Shown in pieces: positions 10,065-18,951 of a stretch of DNA of 61,915 nt. The notes beneath the pieces are model-generated. The model had not been told where the DNA came from. It saw nothing but the letters and a program-made list of their open reading frames with translations, and did not search any database. Numbering within the stretch: position 1 is the stretch's first letter; every line of letters starts with the position of its first letter. A program made the position numbers and the translations under genes. This DNA is from Gallionella sp. Its GTDB lineage: Bacteria; Pseudomonadota; Gammaproteobacteria; Burkholderiales; Gallionellaceae. The DNA is taken from contig JAQTYN010000013.1 of assembly GCA_028688275.1 (NCBI GenBank), positions 1-61,915 of the forward strand, written 5' to 3'.

Positions 10065-10690
10065 TGCAGCCCATCAGCCCCAAAATGCGCCTGTTGCTGT
10101 TTCTCTACAGCACGCAAAATCTGGTGGGATGCACCTTGGCGATTGGTGGTTTAGGCTTGTTTTTCAGCGGATTGATCGCCGACTGGTGGTTTCCCATTGT
10201 GTTGGGGCTGTATGCCGTGGGCTGGTTTGCCGTGCCGCGAGATCACGAACTGGAGCTGCGGGTTCGCAATGAGGCAACACAGGCGGACTTAACCGACTCT
10301 ATTGATGAATTGCTCGAACAATCCAAAGCTAAATTACCACAAGAGGCGGTTGAGCGACTGACACATATTCGCGTGATGGTGTTGGAGTTAGCCCCCAAAT
10401 TGTTTTCGGGCGAAATGGCGGTCAATTCAGCGATTTCCCTGACCAATGCCGTCACCCGTGACCTCCCTGAAACCGTGCGCAATTACCTCTATTTGCCCAC
10501 CGCATTCGCCACTTTACACGTCATTCACGATGGTAAAACCTGTAAACAATTGCTGATTGAACAACTCGACTTGTTGAACCAACAGCTGTCAAAAATCGCC
10601 GAAAGTATTTACCAAGAAGACGCGGAGGCATTGGTGATTAACGGGAAGTTTTTACAAGAAAAATTCCATGCGGTTTCGTTTGTCGGCTAA
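10064..10690 (+). CDS. XpaC-like membrane protein (putative TelA partner)
   Basis: 208 residues. Two adjacent N-terminal transmembrane helices (about 12-33 and 36-55) are followed by a cytoplasmic helical domain with DLTDSIDELLEQSKAKLP and a C-terminal region of about 110 residues (LPETVRNYLYLP). This resembles the XpaC family (5-bromo-4-chloroindolyl phosphate hydrolysis protein), which in Bacillus is encoded beside the TelA homologue. The match is by layout, partner and a few motifs, so moderately firm. The start overlaps the stop of the VWA lipoprotein (TAATG). Probably the membrane anchor of a TelA complex. Confidence 0.6.
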   Translation: MQPISPKMRLLLFLYSTQNLVGCTLAIGGLGLFFSGLIADWWFPIVLGLYAVGWFAVPRDHELELRVRNEATQADLTDSIDELLEQSKAKLPQEAVERLTHIRVMVLELAPKLFSGEMAVNSAISLTNAVTRDLPETVRNYLYLPTAFATLHVIHDGKTCKQLLIEQLDLLNQQLSKIAESIYQEDAEALVINGKFLQEKFHAVSFVG

Positions 10691-10810
10691 ACCCTGTCCG
10701 TCAAGCCGCTGTTTTGATAAGCCGCAGGTATTGGCTATCGGCATACTTTTGTACCAGCGAGTGTTCAGGTGAGCGATAATCTACACCCTAACCCCAACCA
10801 AGGAAAACCT

Positions 10811-11893
10811 ATGAACACCACGCTTTTTACCCTTTATACCCTCGGCAAATTGACTTTATCGAATCGCATTGTCATGGCACCGATGACCCGTTGTCGTGCC
10901 ATTGGCAATGTGGCAAATGAACTGATGGTGCAGTATTACCAACAGCGCGCTGCCGCAGGATTGTTGATCTCGGAAGGCATCGCACCTTCTGTCAATGGAC
11001 TGGGCTATGCGCGTATGCCAGGATTATTTACCGAGGCGCAAGTGCAAGGCTGGCAAGCGGTGACGGCTGCGGTACACCAAGCGGGCGGGCATATTTTTGC
11101 GCAATTGATGCACTGTGGGCGCGTCAGCCATGCTGCCAATATGCTGGACGGGGCGAAAATTCTCGCGCCTTCCGCCATTGCTTCACAAGGTGAATTGTGG
11201 ACGGACAGTCTAGGGCAACAAGCCTTGCCTGTCCCTGACGCGATGAGTGAAGCCGATATTGCCGCAACCATTGCGGAATTTGCCGCTGCGGCGAGTCGTG
11301 CCATTGAGGCGGGTTTTGATGGCGTGGAATTACACGCGGCGAATGGCTATTTGCTGGATCAATTCTTGAACGTCGCCTCCAACCAACGCAGCGATCAATG
11401 GGGCGGCAGTGTAGAAAATCGCATTCGCTTTGTGGTGGAAGTGGCAAAAGCCACGGTGGCGGCAATCGGTTCGGCGCGTGTCGGGATGCGCATTGCGCCT
11501 TACGGCGTATTCAACAATATGACCCCCGATGCTGAAACTGACGCGCTATTTGAACGTTTAATTGCGGAATTGAATGCTATCGGTTTGGTGTACATCCACA
11601 TTGTCGATCACAGCGCGATGGGCGCGCCCGAAGTCAGTCCCACGCTCAAAGCAAGCATCCGCGCCAACTTTAAGGGTGCCTACATTCTGTCTGGTGGTTA
11701 TGACGCAGCGCGTGCCAATGCCGATTTGGAGGCACAACGCGGTGACTTAGTGGCATTTGGTCGTCCCTTTATCTCCAACCCAGACTTGGTTGAAAAACTG
11801 CGCAACAACACAATATTGACCGCTCCCGACTTCAATACCTTCTATACCGCAGATGAGAAAGGCTATACCGATTACCCCGTCGGCGTAGCATAA
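10811..11893 (+). CDS. NADH:flavin oxidoreductase, old yellow enzyme family
   Basis: 360 residues from an ATG with AAGGAAAA upstream; an ATG 42 bases earlier is in frame but poorly placed. FMN-dependent TIM barrel: NRIVMAPMTRCRA near the N-terminus, FAQLMHCGRVSH, the active-site pair in FDGVELHAANGYLLDQF, and GDLVAFGRPFISNPDLV near the C-terminus. The family (NemA, OPR, PETN reductase) reduces activated alkenes and nitro compounds with NAD(P)H in the cytoplasm. It stands alone. The substrate cannot be specified. Confidence 0.92.
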   Translation: MNTTLFTLYTLGKLTLSNRIVMAPMTRCRAIGNVANELMVQYYQQRAAAGLLISEGIAPSVNGLGYARMPGLFTEAQVQGWQAVTAAVHQAGGHIFAQLMHCGRVSHAANMLDGAKILAPSAIASQGELWTDSLGQQALPVPDAMSEADIAATIAEFAAAASRAIEAGFDGVELHAANGYLLDQFLNVASNQRSDQWGGSVENRIRFVVEVAKATVAAIGSARVGMRIAPYGVFNNMTPDAETDALFERLIAELNAIGLVYIHIVDHSAMGAPEVSPTLKASIRANFKGAYILSGGYDAARANADLEAQRGDLVAFGRPFISNPDLVEKLRNNTILTAPDFNTFYTADEKGYTDYPVGVA

Positions 11894-11945
11894 CTTCCTG
11901 ACCATCGCCTCCCAGCGGGCGATGGATTAAGGAATCGCAGATAGC

Positions 11946-11975
11946 ATCCCTTCGACAAGCTCAGGGCGAACGGAG
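11946..11975. repeat. Dispersed CCCTTCGACAAGCTCAGGG repeat
   Basis: One short copy of a repeat whose core CCCTTCGACAAGCTCAGGG also occurs near 39030 and, in longer palindromic versions, at about 15327-15452 and 29797-29927. It lies between the convergent old yellow enzyme and histidine kinase genes and could act as a terminator hairpin. This core is common in proteobacterial intergenic regions. Confidence 0.6.
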
Positions 11976-11993
11976 GATTTATTCTGTGTTTCC

Positions 11994-13025
11994 TTAATGT
12001 CCATAGGGCAGGGTGATGGTGACGCGATAAAAGTCTTTGCCGCGTTCTACTTCGTATTGCGCTTCCACATCAAACAACAAAATTAGGCGTTCGCGGATGT
12101 TTCGCAACGCCATTTTGTTGCCTGAATGAGGGAAGTGCTGTTGCGGGCTACAGGTGTTGTTGACTTGGAGTTGAAATGTTTCCCCTTGATTGTGCAGGGT
12201 AATGCTAATCGTGCCGCCTGAAACGAGGGGTTCGATGCCGTGATACACGGCGTTTTCTAGCAAGGGTTGTAGCAACAGCGGGGGAATCAGCGTGGTGTCG
12301 GGTACTCCGTCGTTCACCCAATTGACTTGTAATCGTTCGCACAGTCGTAGCTGTTCGAGAGCAAGATATTGTTTGCTTAAAGTAATTTCTGCCGACAAGG
12401 GAACGAGATCGGCGGTTTCACTCATGGCGGAGCGAAATAAGTCTGCCATGTCTTCCAGCGCAGTTTCGGCCTGTTTGGGCTGGCTGCGAATAATCGCTAA
12501 TACCATGTTGAGGGTGTTAAACAGAAAATGTGGGCGGATGCGGGCGCGCAAGGCTTGCAATCGCGCATCATGCAGCGCGCGTGACAGCACTTGGTTGCGC
12601 AGACGGAAGTAAATCAGCACGACATTGCACACCATGGCACTCAGCAAACTGTAGCGAATGACATCAAATAGGTTGTCGTCCTTGCCGAGCGGGTGGTAGA
12701 GGTCGCCGCCCAAAAAGTAGGTCACCAGCGTAAATAACAGGACTAAACCATTGACGGTCAGTACGCCGTAACGAAAGCTTAATTGACTCAATTGCGGTTG
12801 TATGACCCATAGCAGTAACAGGCTAAAGAGCAAAATGGGGGTAAACAAGGGGAATATCTGCAATAGGATGATGGGCAGGTTGCTCCAACTGTTAGCCAGT
12901 GCAAGGGCATAAAATCCAACCAATACATTACTTAATAGAATGATTTTTAACACGATGCCCAAGTTGCGGAAGTTGGGGAGCGCGTCGGACACGGCGTTTT
13001 GTTTTATACTGCGCGACTTATTCAT
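11994..13025 (-). CDS. LytS/AlgZ(FimS)-type sensor histidine kinase
   Basis: 343 residues from the ATG; a GTG 24 bases upstream is also in frame. Four predicted transmembrane helices (about 20-150) precede a His_kinase domain of the LytS/YehU class with RPHFLFNTLNMVLAII (phospho-acceptor near 165). The ATPase has a PLLLQPLLENAVYHGI N-box and a short G-box region. In Pseudomonas and many gammaproteobacteria the homologue AlgZ/FimS sits divergently from argH and upstream of the LytTR regulator AlgR. The argH neighbour is present here, but no regulator follows; old yellow enzyme lies downstream in the opposite orientation. The partner regulator must be elsewhere. Confidence 0.88.
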   Translation of the reverse strand: MNKSRSIKQNAVSDALPNFRNLGIVLKIILLSNVLVGFYALALANSWSNLPIILLQIFPLFTPILLFSLLLLWVIQPQLSQLSFRYGVLTVNGLVLLFTLVTYFLGGDLYHPLGKDDNLFDVIRYSLLSAMVCNVVLIYFRLRNQVLSRALHDARLQALRARIRPHFLFNTLNMVLAIIRSQPKQAETALEDMADLFRSAMSETADLVPLSAEITLSKQYLALEQLRLCERLQVNWVNDGVPDTTLIPPLLLQPLLENAVYHGIEPLVSGGTISITLHNQGETFQLQVNNTCSPQQHFPHSGNKMALRNIRERLILLFDVEAQYEVERGKDFYRVTITLPYGH

Positions 13026-13078
13026 GGCGTGGGTAGGTGAACGATGCACGCCGCATTTTGGGACATAGAGGGATAACG

Positions 13079-14461
13079 ATGCAAGATAAACATATTTGGT
13101 CAGGACGTTTTAGTGAGCCAGTCTCGGAGCTGGTGAAGCGTTATACCGCCTCGGTGGGCTTTGATTACAAGCTGGCGTTGTTTGATATTCAAGGGTCTTT
13201 GGCGCACGCGGAAATGCTGGCGACTTGCAAAATTATCGGCGCGGAAGATTTTGGCGACATTCAGCGCGGGCTGGCGCAGATTAAAGAAGAAATTCTCAAA
13301 GGCGAATTTGAGTGGTCTTTAGATGCCGAAGATGTGCATTTGAATATTGAAAGACGACTCACGGCAATCGTGGGCGATGCGGGCAAACGCTTGCACACAG
13401 GGCGGTCGCGCAATGACCAAGTGGCAACCGATGTGCGGCTGTATTTGCGCAGTGCGATTGATGATCTGATTGAGTTGGTGAAAGCCTTGCAAAGTGCGTT
13501 GTTGGATTTGGCGGAGCATCATACCCACACCATCATGCCTGGCTTCACCCATTTGCAAGTCGCGCAACCGATTAGCTTTGCCCATCATCTGATGGCGTAT
13601 TTTGAAATGCTCAAACGCGATGCGGAACGCTTAGCAGATTGCCGTAAACGCGTGAATCGCTTGCCCTTGGGCGCGGCGGCATTGGCGGGCACGAGCTATC
13701 CGATTGAGCGGGAAATGGTGGCGGATTTATTGGATTTTGATGGGGTGTGTGAAAACTCGCTGGATGCGGTGTCGGATCGTGATTTTGCGATTGAATTTAC
13801 CGCCTGTGCCGCGCTGATTATGACCCATTTGTCGCGTTTTTCAGAAGAACTGATTTTGTGGATGAGCCCGCGTTTTGGCTTTATCGACATCGCAGATCGC
13901 TTCTGCACAGGTTCGTCCATCATGCCACAAAAGAAAAATCCTGATGTGCCAGAACTGGTGCGCGGCAAAACAGGGCGGGTCAATGGGCATCTCATCGCTT
14001 TGCTGACCTTGATGAAAGGTCAGCCACTGGCGTACAACAAGGATAATCAAGAAGACAAAGAGCCGCTGTTTGATACCGTGGAAACCTTGACCCAAACCCT
14101 GCGTATCTATGCCGACATGATTACGGGCATCAAAGTTAAACCTGACGCGATGCGCAATGCCGCGTTGCAAGGTTATGCCACCGCGACCGATTTGGCGGAT
14201 TACTTGGTTAAAAAAGGCTTGCCCTTCCGCGATGCACACGAAGTCGTGGCGCGAGCCGTGCGTTTTGCCGAACAAAAGGGCTGTGATTTGGCGGAAATTC
14301 CGTTGGCAGAGTTGCAACAATTCTCCGCCGATATTGCCAGCGATGTGTATGGCGTGCTGTCCCTAGAAGGTTCGCTCGCCAGCCGAAATCATATTGGCGG
14401 CACCGCACCGAGCCAAGTCATCATGGCAATCGCACGGGCAAGGATTAACTTGATGCAGTAG
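13079..14461 (+). CDS. argH: Argininosuccinate lyase
   Basis: 460 residues from the ATG preceded by GAGGG; an upstream in-frame ATG at 13037 has no ribosome site. Cleaves argininosuccinate to arginine and fumarate, the last step of arginine synthesis, as a cytoplasmic homotetramer. Visible signatures: the WSGRF start, [25 protein letters not shown], the active-site loop [24 protein letters not shown], and [21 protein letters not shown]. Full length for the family. Divergent from the LytS-type kinase, as in Pseudomonas. Confidence 0.97.
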   Translation: MQDKHIWSGRFSEPVSELVKRYTASVGFDYKLALFDIQGSLAHAEMLATCKIIGAEDFGDIQRGLAQIKEEILKGEFEWSLDAEDVHLNIERRLTAIVGDAGKRLHTGRSRNDQVATDVRLYLRSAIDDLIELVKALQSALLDLAEHHTHTIMPGFTHLQVAQPISFAHHLMAYFEMLKRDAERLADCRKRVNRLPLGAAALAGTSYPIEREMVADLLDFDGVCENSLDAVSDRDFAIEFTACAALIMTHLSRFSEELILWMSPRFGFIDIADRFCTGSSIMPQKKNPDVPELVRGKTGRVNGHLIALLTLMKGQPLAYNKDNQEDKEPLFDTVETLTQTLRIYADMITGIKVKPDAMRNAALQGYATATDLADYLVKKGLPFRDAHEVVARAVRFAEQKGCDLAEIPLAELQQFSADIASDVYGVLSLEGSLASRNHIGGTAPSQVIMAIARARINLMQ

Positions 14462-14788
14462 TGCGTCTGCCCGTGAGTTCGTAGTCGCTAGTAGTTCAGG
14501 TGGATAAACATCGCGCATCCACCTGAATAGTCCAAAAATCAGGCTCTATGTGAATCATAGTGGGGCATCGTGGCACAAGTGAACAATCTCCCTCCCCTTC
14601 AAGGGGAGGGCTGGGGTGGGGATGGGTTATAGCCGCCGCAAAACAGAGGAAAAACCACGGTTTCTGCTTCAAAATCAAAGCCGTCTATAATCCCCTGCCC
14701 AACAAGGGGATGCCACTGTCCACCTTATTAAGGCGCGTGCTGTGGCAATCCTGCCACGCGGTTTGTATTACCAACAAGGGGAATCACC
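14462..14788. other. Intergenic stretch carrying a dispersed repeat
   Basis: No convincing gene. It contains a GGTGGATAAACATCGCGC hairpin with ATCCACC (about 14500-14525) and, at about 14545-14640, an element beginning GCTCTATGTGAATCAT and including CCCTCCCCTTCAAGGGGAGG and GGGGTGGGGATGGG. The same element occurs in reverse orientation at about 35165-35275. The sequence just before 14789 supplies AAGGGG as ribosome site for the next gene. Confidence 0.6.
14545..14640. repeat. Dispersed G/C-skewed repeat, copy 1
   Basis: About 95 bases that match, as reverse complement, the region 35165-35275, apart from small insertions and deletions. Shared landmarks are GCTCTATGTGAATCAT, GTGGCACAAGTG, CAATCTCCCTCCCCTTCAAG and GGGGTGGGGATGGG. 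Intergenic only. Likely a small non-autonomous repeat. Confidence 0.6.
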
Positions 14789-15229
14789 ATGCCAAACAAT
14801 GAAAATGTAACGCACGGCACGTCATACAGTGCCACAAACAACGGCAATGGCGCAATCGCACAAGGAAACGGCGCGCAAGCAATCGGTACGGGAGCCGTTC
14901 ATGTTTGCGGCAACAATAGCGGCAATATCAACACAGGCACGCAAACAAACGGCATCTCGCCTGAAGCATTAGCCGCATTATTTGCGCCGTTGCTGGCAGT
15001 TATCGCAGAAGCTCCAGCGGATAAACAAGCCGCAGCCCTGCAACAGGTTGAAGCGTTAAAAGCAGAAATTGCCAAGGGTAAAGACGCGAAAGACAAGACG
15101 TTAGCTAACACGATCAAGGGCTTGCTGGAATATGTGCCTGCCACCATTGGCGCGCTTACTGCCCTAGTGAGTTCTCCCCTTGTTGGCGATATGGTGGGTG
15201 CAGCGACGGAATTCGTGTTGGGTATTTAA
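14789..15229 (+). CDS. Small Gly/Asn-rich protein sharing a motif with the NACHT neighbour
   Basis: 146 residues, ATG with AAGGGG upstream. The N-terminal 50 residues are rich in Gly, Asn, Ala and Thr (NGNGAIAQGNGAQAIG ... NNSGNINTGTQ). A central Ala-rich helix (about 53-100) is followed by a hydrophobic C-terminus (GALTALVSSPLVGDMVG). The GAIAQG...SGNINTGTQ pattern at residues 21-52 recurs at residues 39-69 of the NACHT protein encoded next (GAIAQG...SGDINTGTQ). This suggests the two proteins share an oligomerisation or recognition module. I do not recognise a family. The hydrophobic tail could insert into a membrane, which would suit an effector, but that is speculation. Confidence 0.6.
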   Translation: MPNNENVTHGTSYSATNNGNGAIAQGNGAQAIGTGAVHVCGNNSGNINTGTQTNGISPEALAALFAPLLAVIAEAPADKQAAALQQVEALKAEIAKGKDAKDKTLANTIKGLLEYVPATIGALTALVSSPLVGDMVGAATEFVLGI

Positions 15230-15239
15230 CCAAGCGGTA

Positions 15240-15452
15240 GAGTGGATAAGTGCAACGCATCCACCTGAATTTGAAGGGAAAATAGTGGATGCGCTATCGC
15301 TTATCCACCCTGCACGCAGAAATAATTTTCCACGTTCGTGGTGAGTTTGTCGAACCATAAACGGAAGATTCAATATAATCAACGAATTAAATCCGCTCAT
15401 CCTTCGACCGTTCGACAAGCTCACGGCTCAGGACGAACGGATTTATTTAGCA
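15240..15452. repeat. Two dispersed hairpin repeats between small protein and NACHT genes
   Basis: About 15240-15306 holds an inverted pair: GTGGATAAGTGCAACGCATC followed by CACC, then GTGGATGCGCTATCGC with TTATCCACC. About 15327-15452 holds a longer element beginning at GTTCGTGGTGAGTTTG, with GAACCATAAACGGAAGATTC, ATTAAATCCG and CCGTTCGACAAGCTCACGG. Its close relative is at 29797-29927. The repeats may separate transcription of the two flanking genes. Confidence 0.6.
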
Positions 15453-15474
15453 ACTTCTTGGATGTGAGTGCCAA

Positions 15475-18276
15475 ATGACCAAAGACGACAAACTTGCCCG
15501 CTACCAACGTATGCTCGATGCTGGCGACATTGACCAGCATGAATATGAAACGTTGGTTGCAAAGTATCGCGCATCTGTCGAAGGTGCTGGCGCAATCGCT
15601 CAAGGCGGTGGTGATGCATTAGGGCAAGGTAGCGTAAAAGTGGAGGGCGCAAATTCGGGTGACATCAACACGGGCACACAAGTTCTCGGCAATGTAGAAA
15701 CGTTTGTTGCGCTTCAGCACATCACCCAAACAGGCGAAGATCCCAAAATCGCCCAGTCCGTGATTGTTCATTATCTCAGTGCCTTGGCAACCGACCTCGC
15801 GGGTTTAAAACTGGGGGAAATTGACGGGGCGATCAATCAGGCGCAGCAAAAGCCGTTGGAGCTGGCCGACATTTACGTCCCGCTGGATACTACGCTCAAC
15901 ATTCCCAAAAAAATAAGCTTGGCACAATGGCGCACCCAAAACTTTAAGTACTATGGTATTGAAACAAAAGGCGAAACCCGTGTTATTTCTGCGCTGGATG
16001 CCTTGGCAGCACATCGAAAACTCACCTTGTTGGGCAATGCGGGCGGCGGTAAAAGCACTTTTGGTGCAAGTGTGTTGCTGAATTTGGCGCAAGCGTGGCA
16101 AGGGCATGACGACAAGCTCAAAGCACTAGGCGAGCATTGGGAATTCGGAAAATTGTTACCGATACGCGTGATCTTGCGTCGTTTTGCCGAGCAATATGGT
16201 GAGGGTCAACCCACGGCGGGCGATATTTGGACATTTATTGAGCAAGACTTAAAGTCCAGTGGCTACGGCATGTCGTCTGACACCTTGAAATACATCCAAC
16301 AGATTGTTCTCAAGCGGGGCGCGTTGATTTTGTTTGATGGGCTGGATGAATGCGGTGACAGCCAACGTCGTGCGCGAGTCGAAAAAGCAGTGCAAGAATT
16401 TATCCAGCACAACCAACAAAAGTGCCGTTTCCTGCTCACCGCTCGTCCGTATGCTTTCCCAAAAGGCGCAGCTCCCGAACAGGGAATCTACATGCTGGCG
16501 GATTTCAACGATGCACAAATTGAACAATTTATCCGCGCTTGGTACGCCGCGCTGGTCAAACGGGGCTGGAGTTCGCCAGGGGATGCCGAGCGCAAAATGG
16601 TGGATTTGTTGGCAGTGCGGCAACGCCATGATTTGAAAGAGCTGGCGAAAAACCCGTTGTTGCTGACCCTGATGGTCATCGTCAACGCCAATCAAAAGAT
16701 ACCCGACGACCGCGTGGATTTGTATGACGAATCAGTAGAATTGCTGTTGTTGCGCTGGAATCGGCAAATTGGCGCGGACAAAGCCTTGTTGGACGAGCTG
16801 AGTATGCCAGACTTGAAGCTCTCGGCTTTACGCGGAGTGCTGGAAAAGCTGGCTTTTACGATACACGAGGAAAATGTGGGGCGCGAAGCTGTGGCGGATG
16901 TGGGCGAAGACAAACTGGTGCGCGCATTTTGCCCTTTGCTGGGCAACAGCAAAGACAAAGCGAGCATTGTGGTGGAATACATCGAAAAGCGCGCTGGGTT
17001 GCTGGTAGGGCAGGGTGAAAAAGACGGCGAACGTCAGTTCGCCTTCCCGCATCGCACCTTTCAGGAATTTCTGGCGGCTTGTTATTTGTCAAAGCAAGTG
17101 AATTTCTCTGCTAGATGTAATGCCTTGGCTCGTAAAGCGATGGGACACTGGCAGGTTGCTCTGACGCTGGCGGCACGCGTTGCCGAAGTCGAGCGTGGCA
17201 GCAATGCGGCGAATGCACTGATTCATGGCGAATCCGTCGCAGAATATCGGCTGTCTCATACACCTAATCCGACAGACTGGGCGTGCGCGCAGTTGGCGGG
17301 CAATCAGCTATTAGAAATTGGCTTGAGTGAAATTCGCATGGAAGAACACACTCGCGCCATTGCCAAGCGCGTCGCGGATTGGCTGGTCGCGGGCTTGGCG
17401 TTGCACCCCGACCAAGGCGGCGCACCTGCCATTCAGCGGGCGCAAATGGGCGATGTGCTTTCCCAACTGGGCGATCCGCGCTTTGACCCGCAGCGATTGT
17501 ATTTGCCGAATGACGAGATGTTGGGGTTTGAGTTTATTCCTGAAGACAAAGAATTCCGCATTGGCACGCGCAAGGTGGGTGCGCATGACGACGAAATCAA
17601 CGACCAGCTCACCCCCGCGCCTGCCTGTTATCTCGCCCGCTATCCTGTGACCGTGGCGCAATTTCGGGCGTTTGTCGAAGCCAATCAGGATTTCAAGCTC
17701 GGTGATAAACGTGCTTTACATGACCCCGATAATCACCCCGTGCGCTATGTCAATTGGCACGAAGCCCGCGCCTATTGCGATTGGTTAAACCCGCAATTGC
17801 TAAACGAACCCGCAACCAATCCCATTGCAAAGCTGGTGCGGGAAGGTTGGCGCGTCAGTCTGCCCAGCGAACTGGAATGGGAACACGCTGCACGCGGCGG
17901 GCAACCCAATCAGGAGTTTCCTTGGGGTGACCAGCCCGATCCCAATCGTGCCAATTATCACGATACGGGCATAGCCAACACTTCCAGCGTGGGCTGCTTC
18001 CCGCCCAATGACGATGAGTTGTATGACATGGTAGGCAATGTGTGGGAATGGACGCGTAGTCATTTCAAAGACTATCCTTACAAAGCTGAGGATGGGCGCG
18101 AGCATTTAAATGCGGGTGATGATGTACGGAGGGTGGTGCGCGGCGGGTCTTGGAACAATCTCCATGACGGTGCGCGCTGTGCCGTTCGCAGTTGGATTCG
18201 TCCTAGCAATCGCTATGACTATATTGGCTTTCGGGTGGTGTTGCGCTTTTCCCCTGTCAACTCTGAACTCCGTTAA
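15475..18276 (+). CDS. NACHT ATPase with C-terminal FGE-sulfatase/C-type-lectin-fold domain
   Basis: 933 residues. An N-terminal helix hairpin (7-31, [24 protein letters not shown]-like) and the Gly-rich GAIAQG...SGDINTGTQ motif precede a NACHT P-loop domain: Walker [10 protein letters not shown] near 188, Walker [13 protein letters not shown] near 284, and ARPYAFP sensor region. A helical region follows to about 680. Residues of about 690-930 form an FGE-sulfatase domain ([51 protein letters not shown]). NACHT proteins are STAND switches; many bacterial ones act in anti-phage defence. The C-terminal fold is that of variable proteins of diversity-generating retroelements, and the gene ends in a region of that kind. 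No obvious effector domain (nuclease, TIR) is fused. The start has only a weak ribosome site. Confidence 0.88.
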   Translation: MTKDDKLARYQRMLDAGDIDQHEYETLVAKYRASVEGAGAIAQGGGDALGQGSVKVEGANSGDINTGTQVLGNVETFVALQHITQTGEDPKIAQSVIVHYLSALATDLAGLKLGEIDGAINQAQQKPLELADIYVPLDTTLNIPKKISLAQWRTQNFKYYGIETKGETRVISALDALAAHRKLTLLGNAGGGKSTFGASVLLNLAQAWQGHDDKLKALGEHWEFGKLLPIRVILRRFAEQYGEGQPTAGDIWTFIEQDLKSSGYGMSSDTLKYIQQIVLKRGALILFDGLDECGDSQRRARVEKAVQEFIQHNQQKCRFLLTARPYAFPKGAAPEQGIYMLADFNDAQIEQFIRAWYAALVKRGWSSPGDAERKMVDLLAVRQRHDLKELAKNPLLLTLMVIVNANQKIPDDRVDLYDESVELLLLRWNRQIGADKALLDELSMPDLKLSALRGVLEKLAFTIHEENVGREAVADVGEDKLVRAFCPLLGNSKDKASIVVEYIEKRAGLLVGQGEKDGERQFAFPHRTFQEFLAACYLSKQVNFSARCNALARKAMGHWQVALTLAARVAEVERGSNAANALIHGESVAEYRLSHTPNPTDWACAQLAGNQLLEIGLSEIRMEEHTRAIAKRVADWLVAGLALHPDQGGAPAIQRAQMGDVLSQLGDPRFDPQRLYLPNDEMLGFEFIPEDKEFRIGTRKVGAHDDEINDQLTPAPACYLARYPVTVAQFRAFVEANQDFKLGDKRALHDPDNHPVRYVNWHEARAYCDWLNPQLLNEPATNPIAKLVREGWRVSLPSELEWEHAARGGQPNQEFPWGDQPDPNRANYHDTGIANTSSVGCFPPNDDELYDMVGNVWEWTRSHFKDYPYKAEDGREHLNAGDDVRRVVRGGSWNNLHDGARCAVRSWIRPSNRYDYIGFRVVLRFSPVNSELR
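18139..18240 (+). other. Candidate DGR-like variable region at the 3' end of the NACHT gene
   Basis: Encodes RGGSWNN...AR.AVRS...P.NR...IGFRVV, the C-terminal loop of the FGE/C-type-lectin fold. In diversity-generating retroelements this loop is the variable repeat, with Asn-rich codons in the template replaced at adenines. No template repeat, reverse transcriptase or Avd gene is seen in this window, so this is position and fold resemblance only. Ordinary FGE domains share the same motif. Confidence 0.35.
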
Positions 18277-18387
18277 CTCTGTACTCTGAAACTCTGTACT
18301 CTGTACTCTGAAACTCTGAAACTCTGAAACTCTGAAACTCTGACTACTGTGACTCTGACTACTGTGACTCTGACTACTGTGACTCTG
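18259..18387. repeat. Microsatellite-like tandem repeats after the NACHT gene
   Basis: Units of 7-8 bases (TACTCTG, AAACTCTG) repeat about ten times from just inside the NACHT stop codon. They pass into three copies of a 15-base unit ACTCTGACTACTGTG. The last codons of the NACHT gene (encoding VNSELR) are made from the same unit, so the array has grown into or defines the 3' end. No spacers of constant length, so not CRISPR. Confidence 0.85.
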
Positions 18388-18951
18388 GAGGGGGTGCGGG
18401 GGAGACTTCCCCCGCCACGCACATTTTTTACGTTTTGGGATAAACAAGGGCGATGGGTGGGATAGACCACAAAGTCCAACCATGGAATGCCGTCTTGCAC
18501 AGGCTGCACTTGGGCTTACGATGCACCGCCATGCGATAGGCAAGCCGTCAATTGTCCCAAGCGGTGATATTGTCGAACAGGTTCAATTTTGTAAGAACAG
18601 GCATGCACTTCACGCACCCGTCCCCTCGCACGCTTGCGGGAGAGGGCGATGCTTTTGATTTTCGGGGCTGTTCCCTCTCCCCCGCCCCCTCTCCCCCGCC
18701 CCCTCTCCCACAAGTGGGCGAGGGGAGAATGATGTGGTCTCGCTACGCGAGGCTCATTGAAACATCTGGATACCGACTTTGCGAGCATCTGCTTCGCAGA
18801 TTGCCTGCTTAACCCTCGCGTCGGTATGACGAGCTTGTAGATTGGGTGGATAATCTTGAATTGAGAATTGTAGCGTGCGAGCGTTGCATGGCGACGTATC
18901 CTGTGTTCTGCGGCATAATACGCGCCTTAATTTTTACGAAAGCGTGCGGGA
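18388..18951. other. Intergenic region of repeats before ugd
   Basis: Short frames are present but none looks coding. It contains G/C-biased low-complexity DNA (CTCTCCCCCGCCCCCTCTCC twice at about 18675-18715) and a hairpin pair formed by CGCTTGCGGGAGAGGGCG (about 18640) and CCCACAAGTGGGCGAGGGGA (about 18708). The last 60 bases before 18952 are the probable promoter region of ugd, but I see no clear -35/-10 pair. Confidence 0.5.

Noticed and set aside
14560-14802. 80-residue open frame
   Set aside because: Consists largely of the translated dispersed repeat; no ribosome site, and it overlaps the better-supported gene at 14789.
18259-18387. CRISPR-like array
   Set aside because: Repeats are contiguous 7-8 and 15-base units without spacers.
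18552-18812. 86-residue open frame
   Set aside because: Low-complexity Pro/Ser translation of G/C-skewed repeat DNA.
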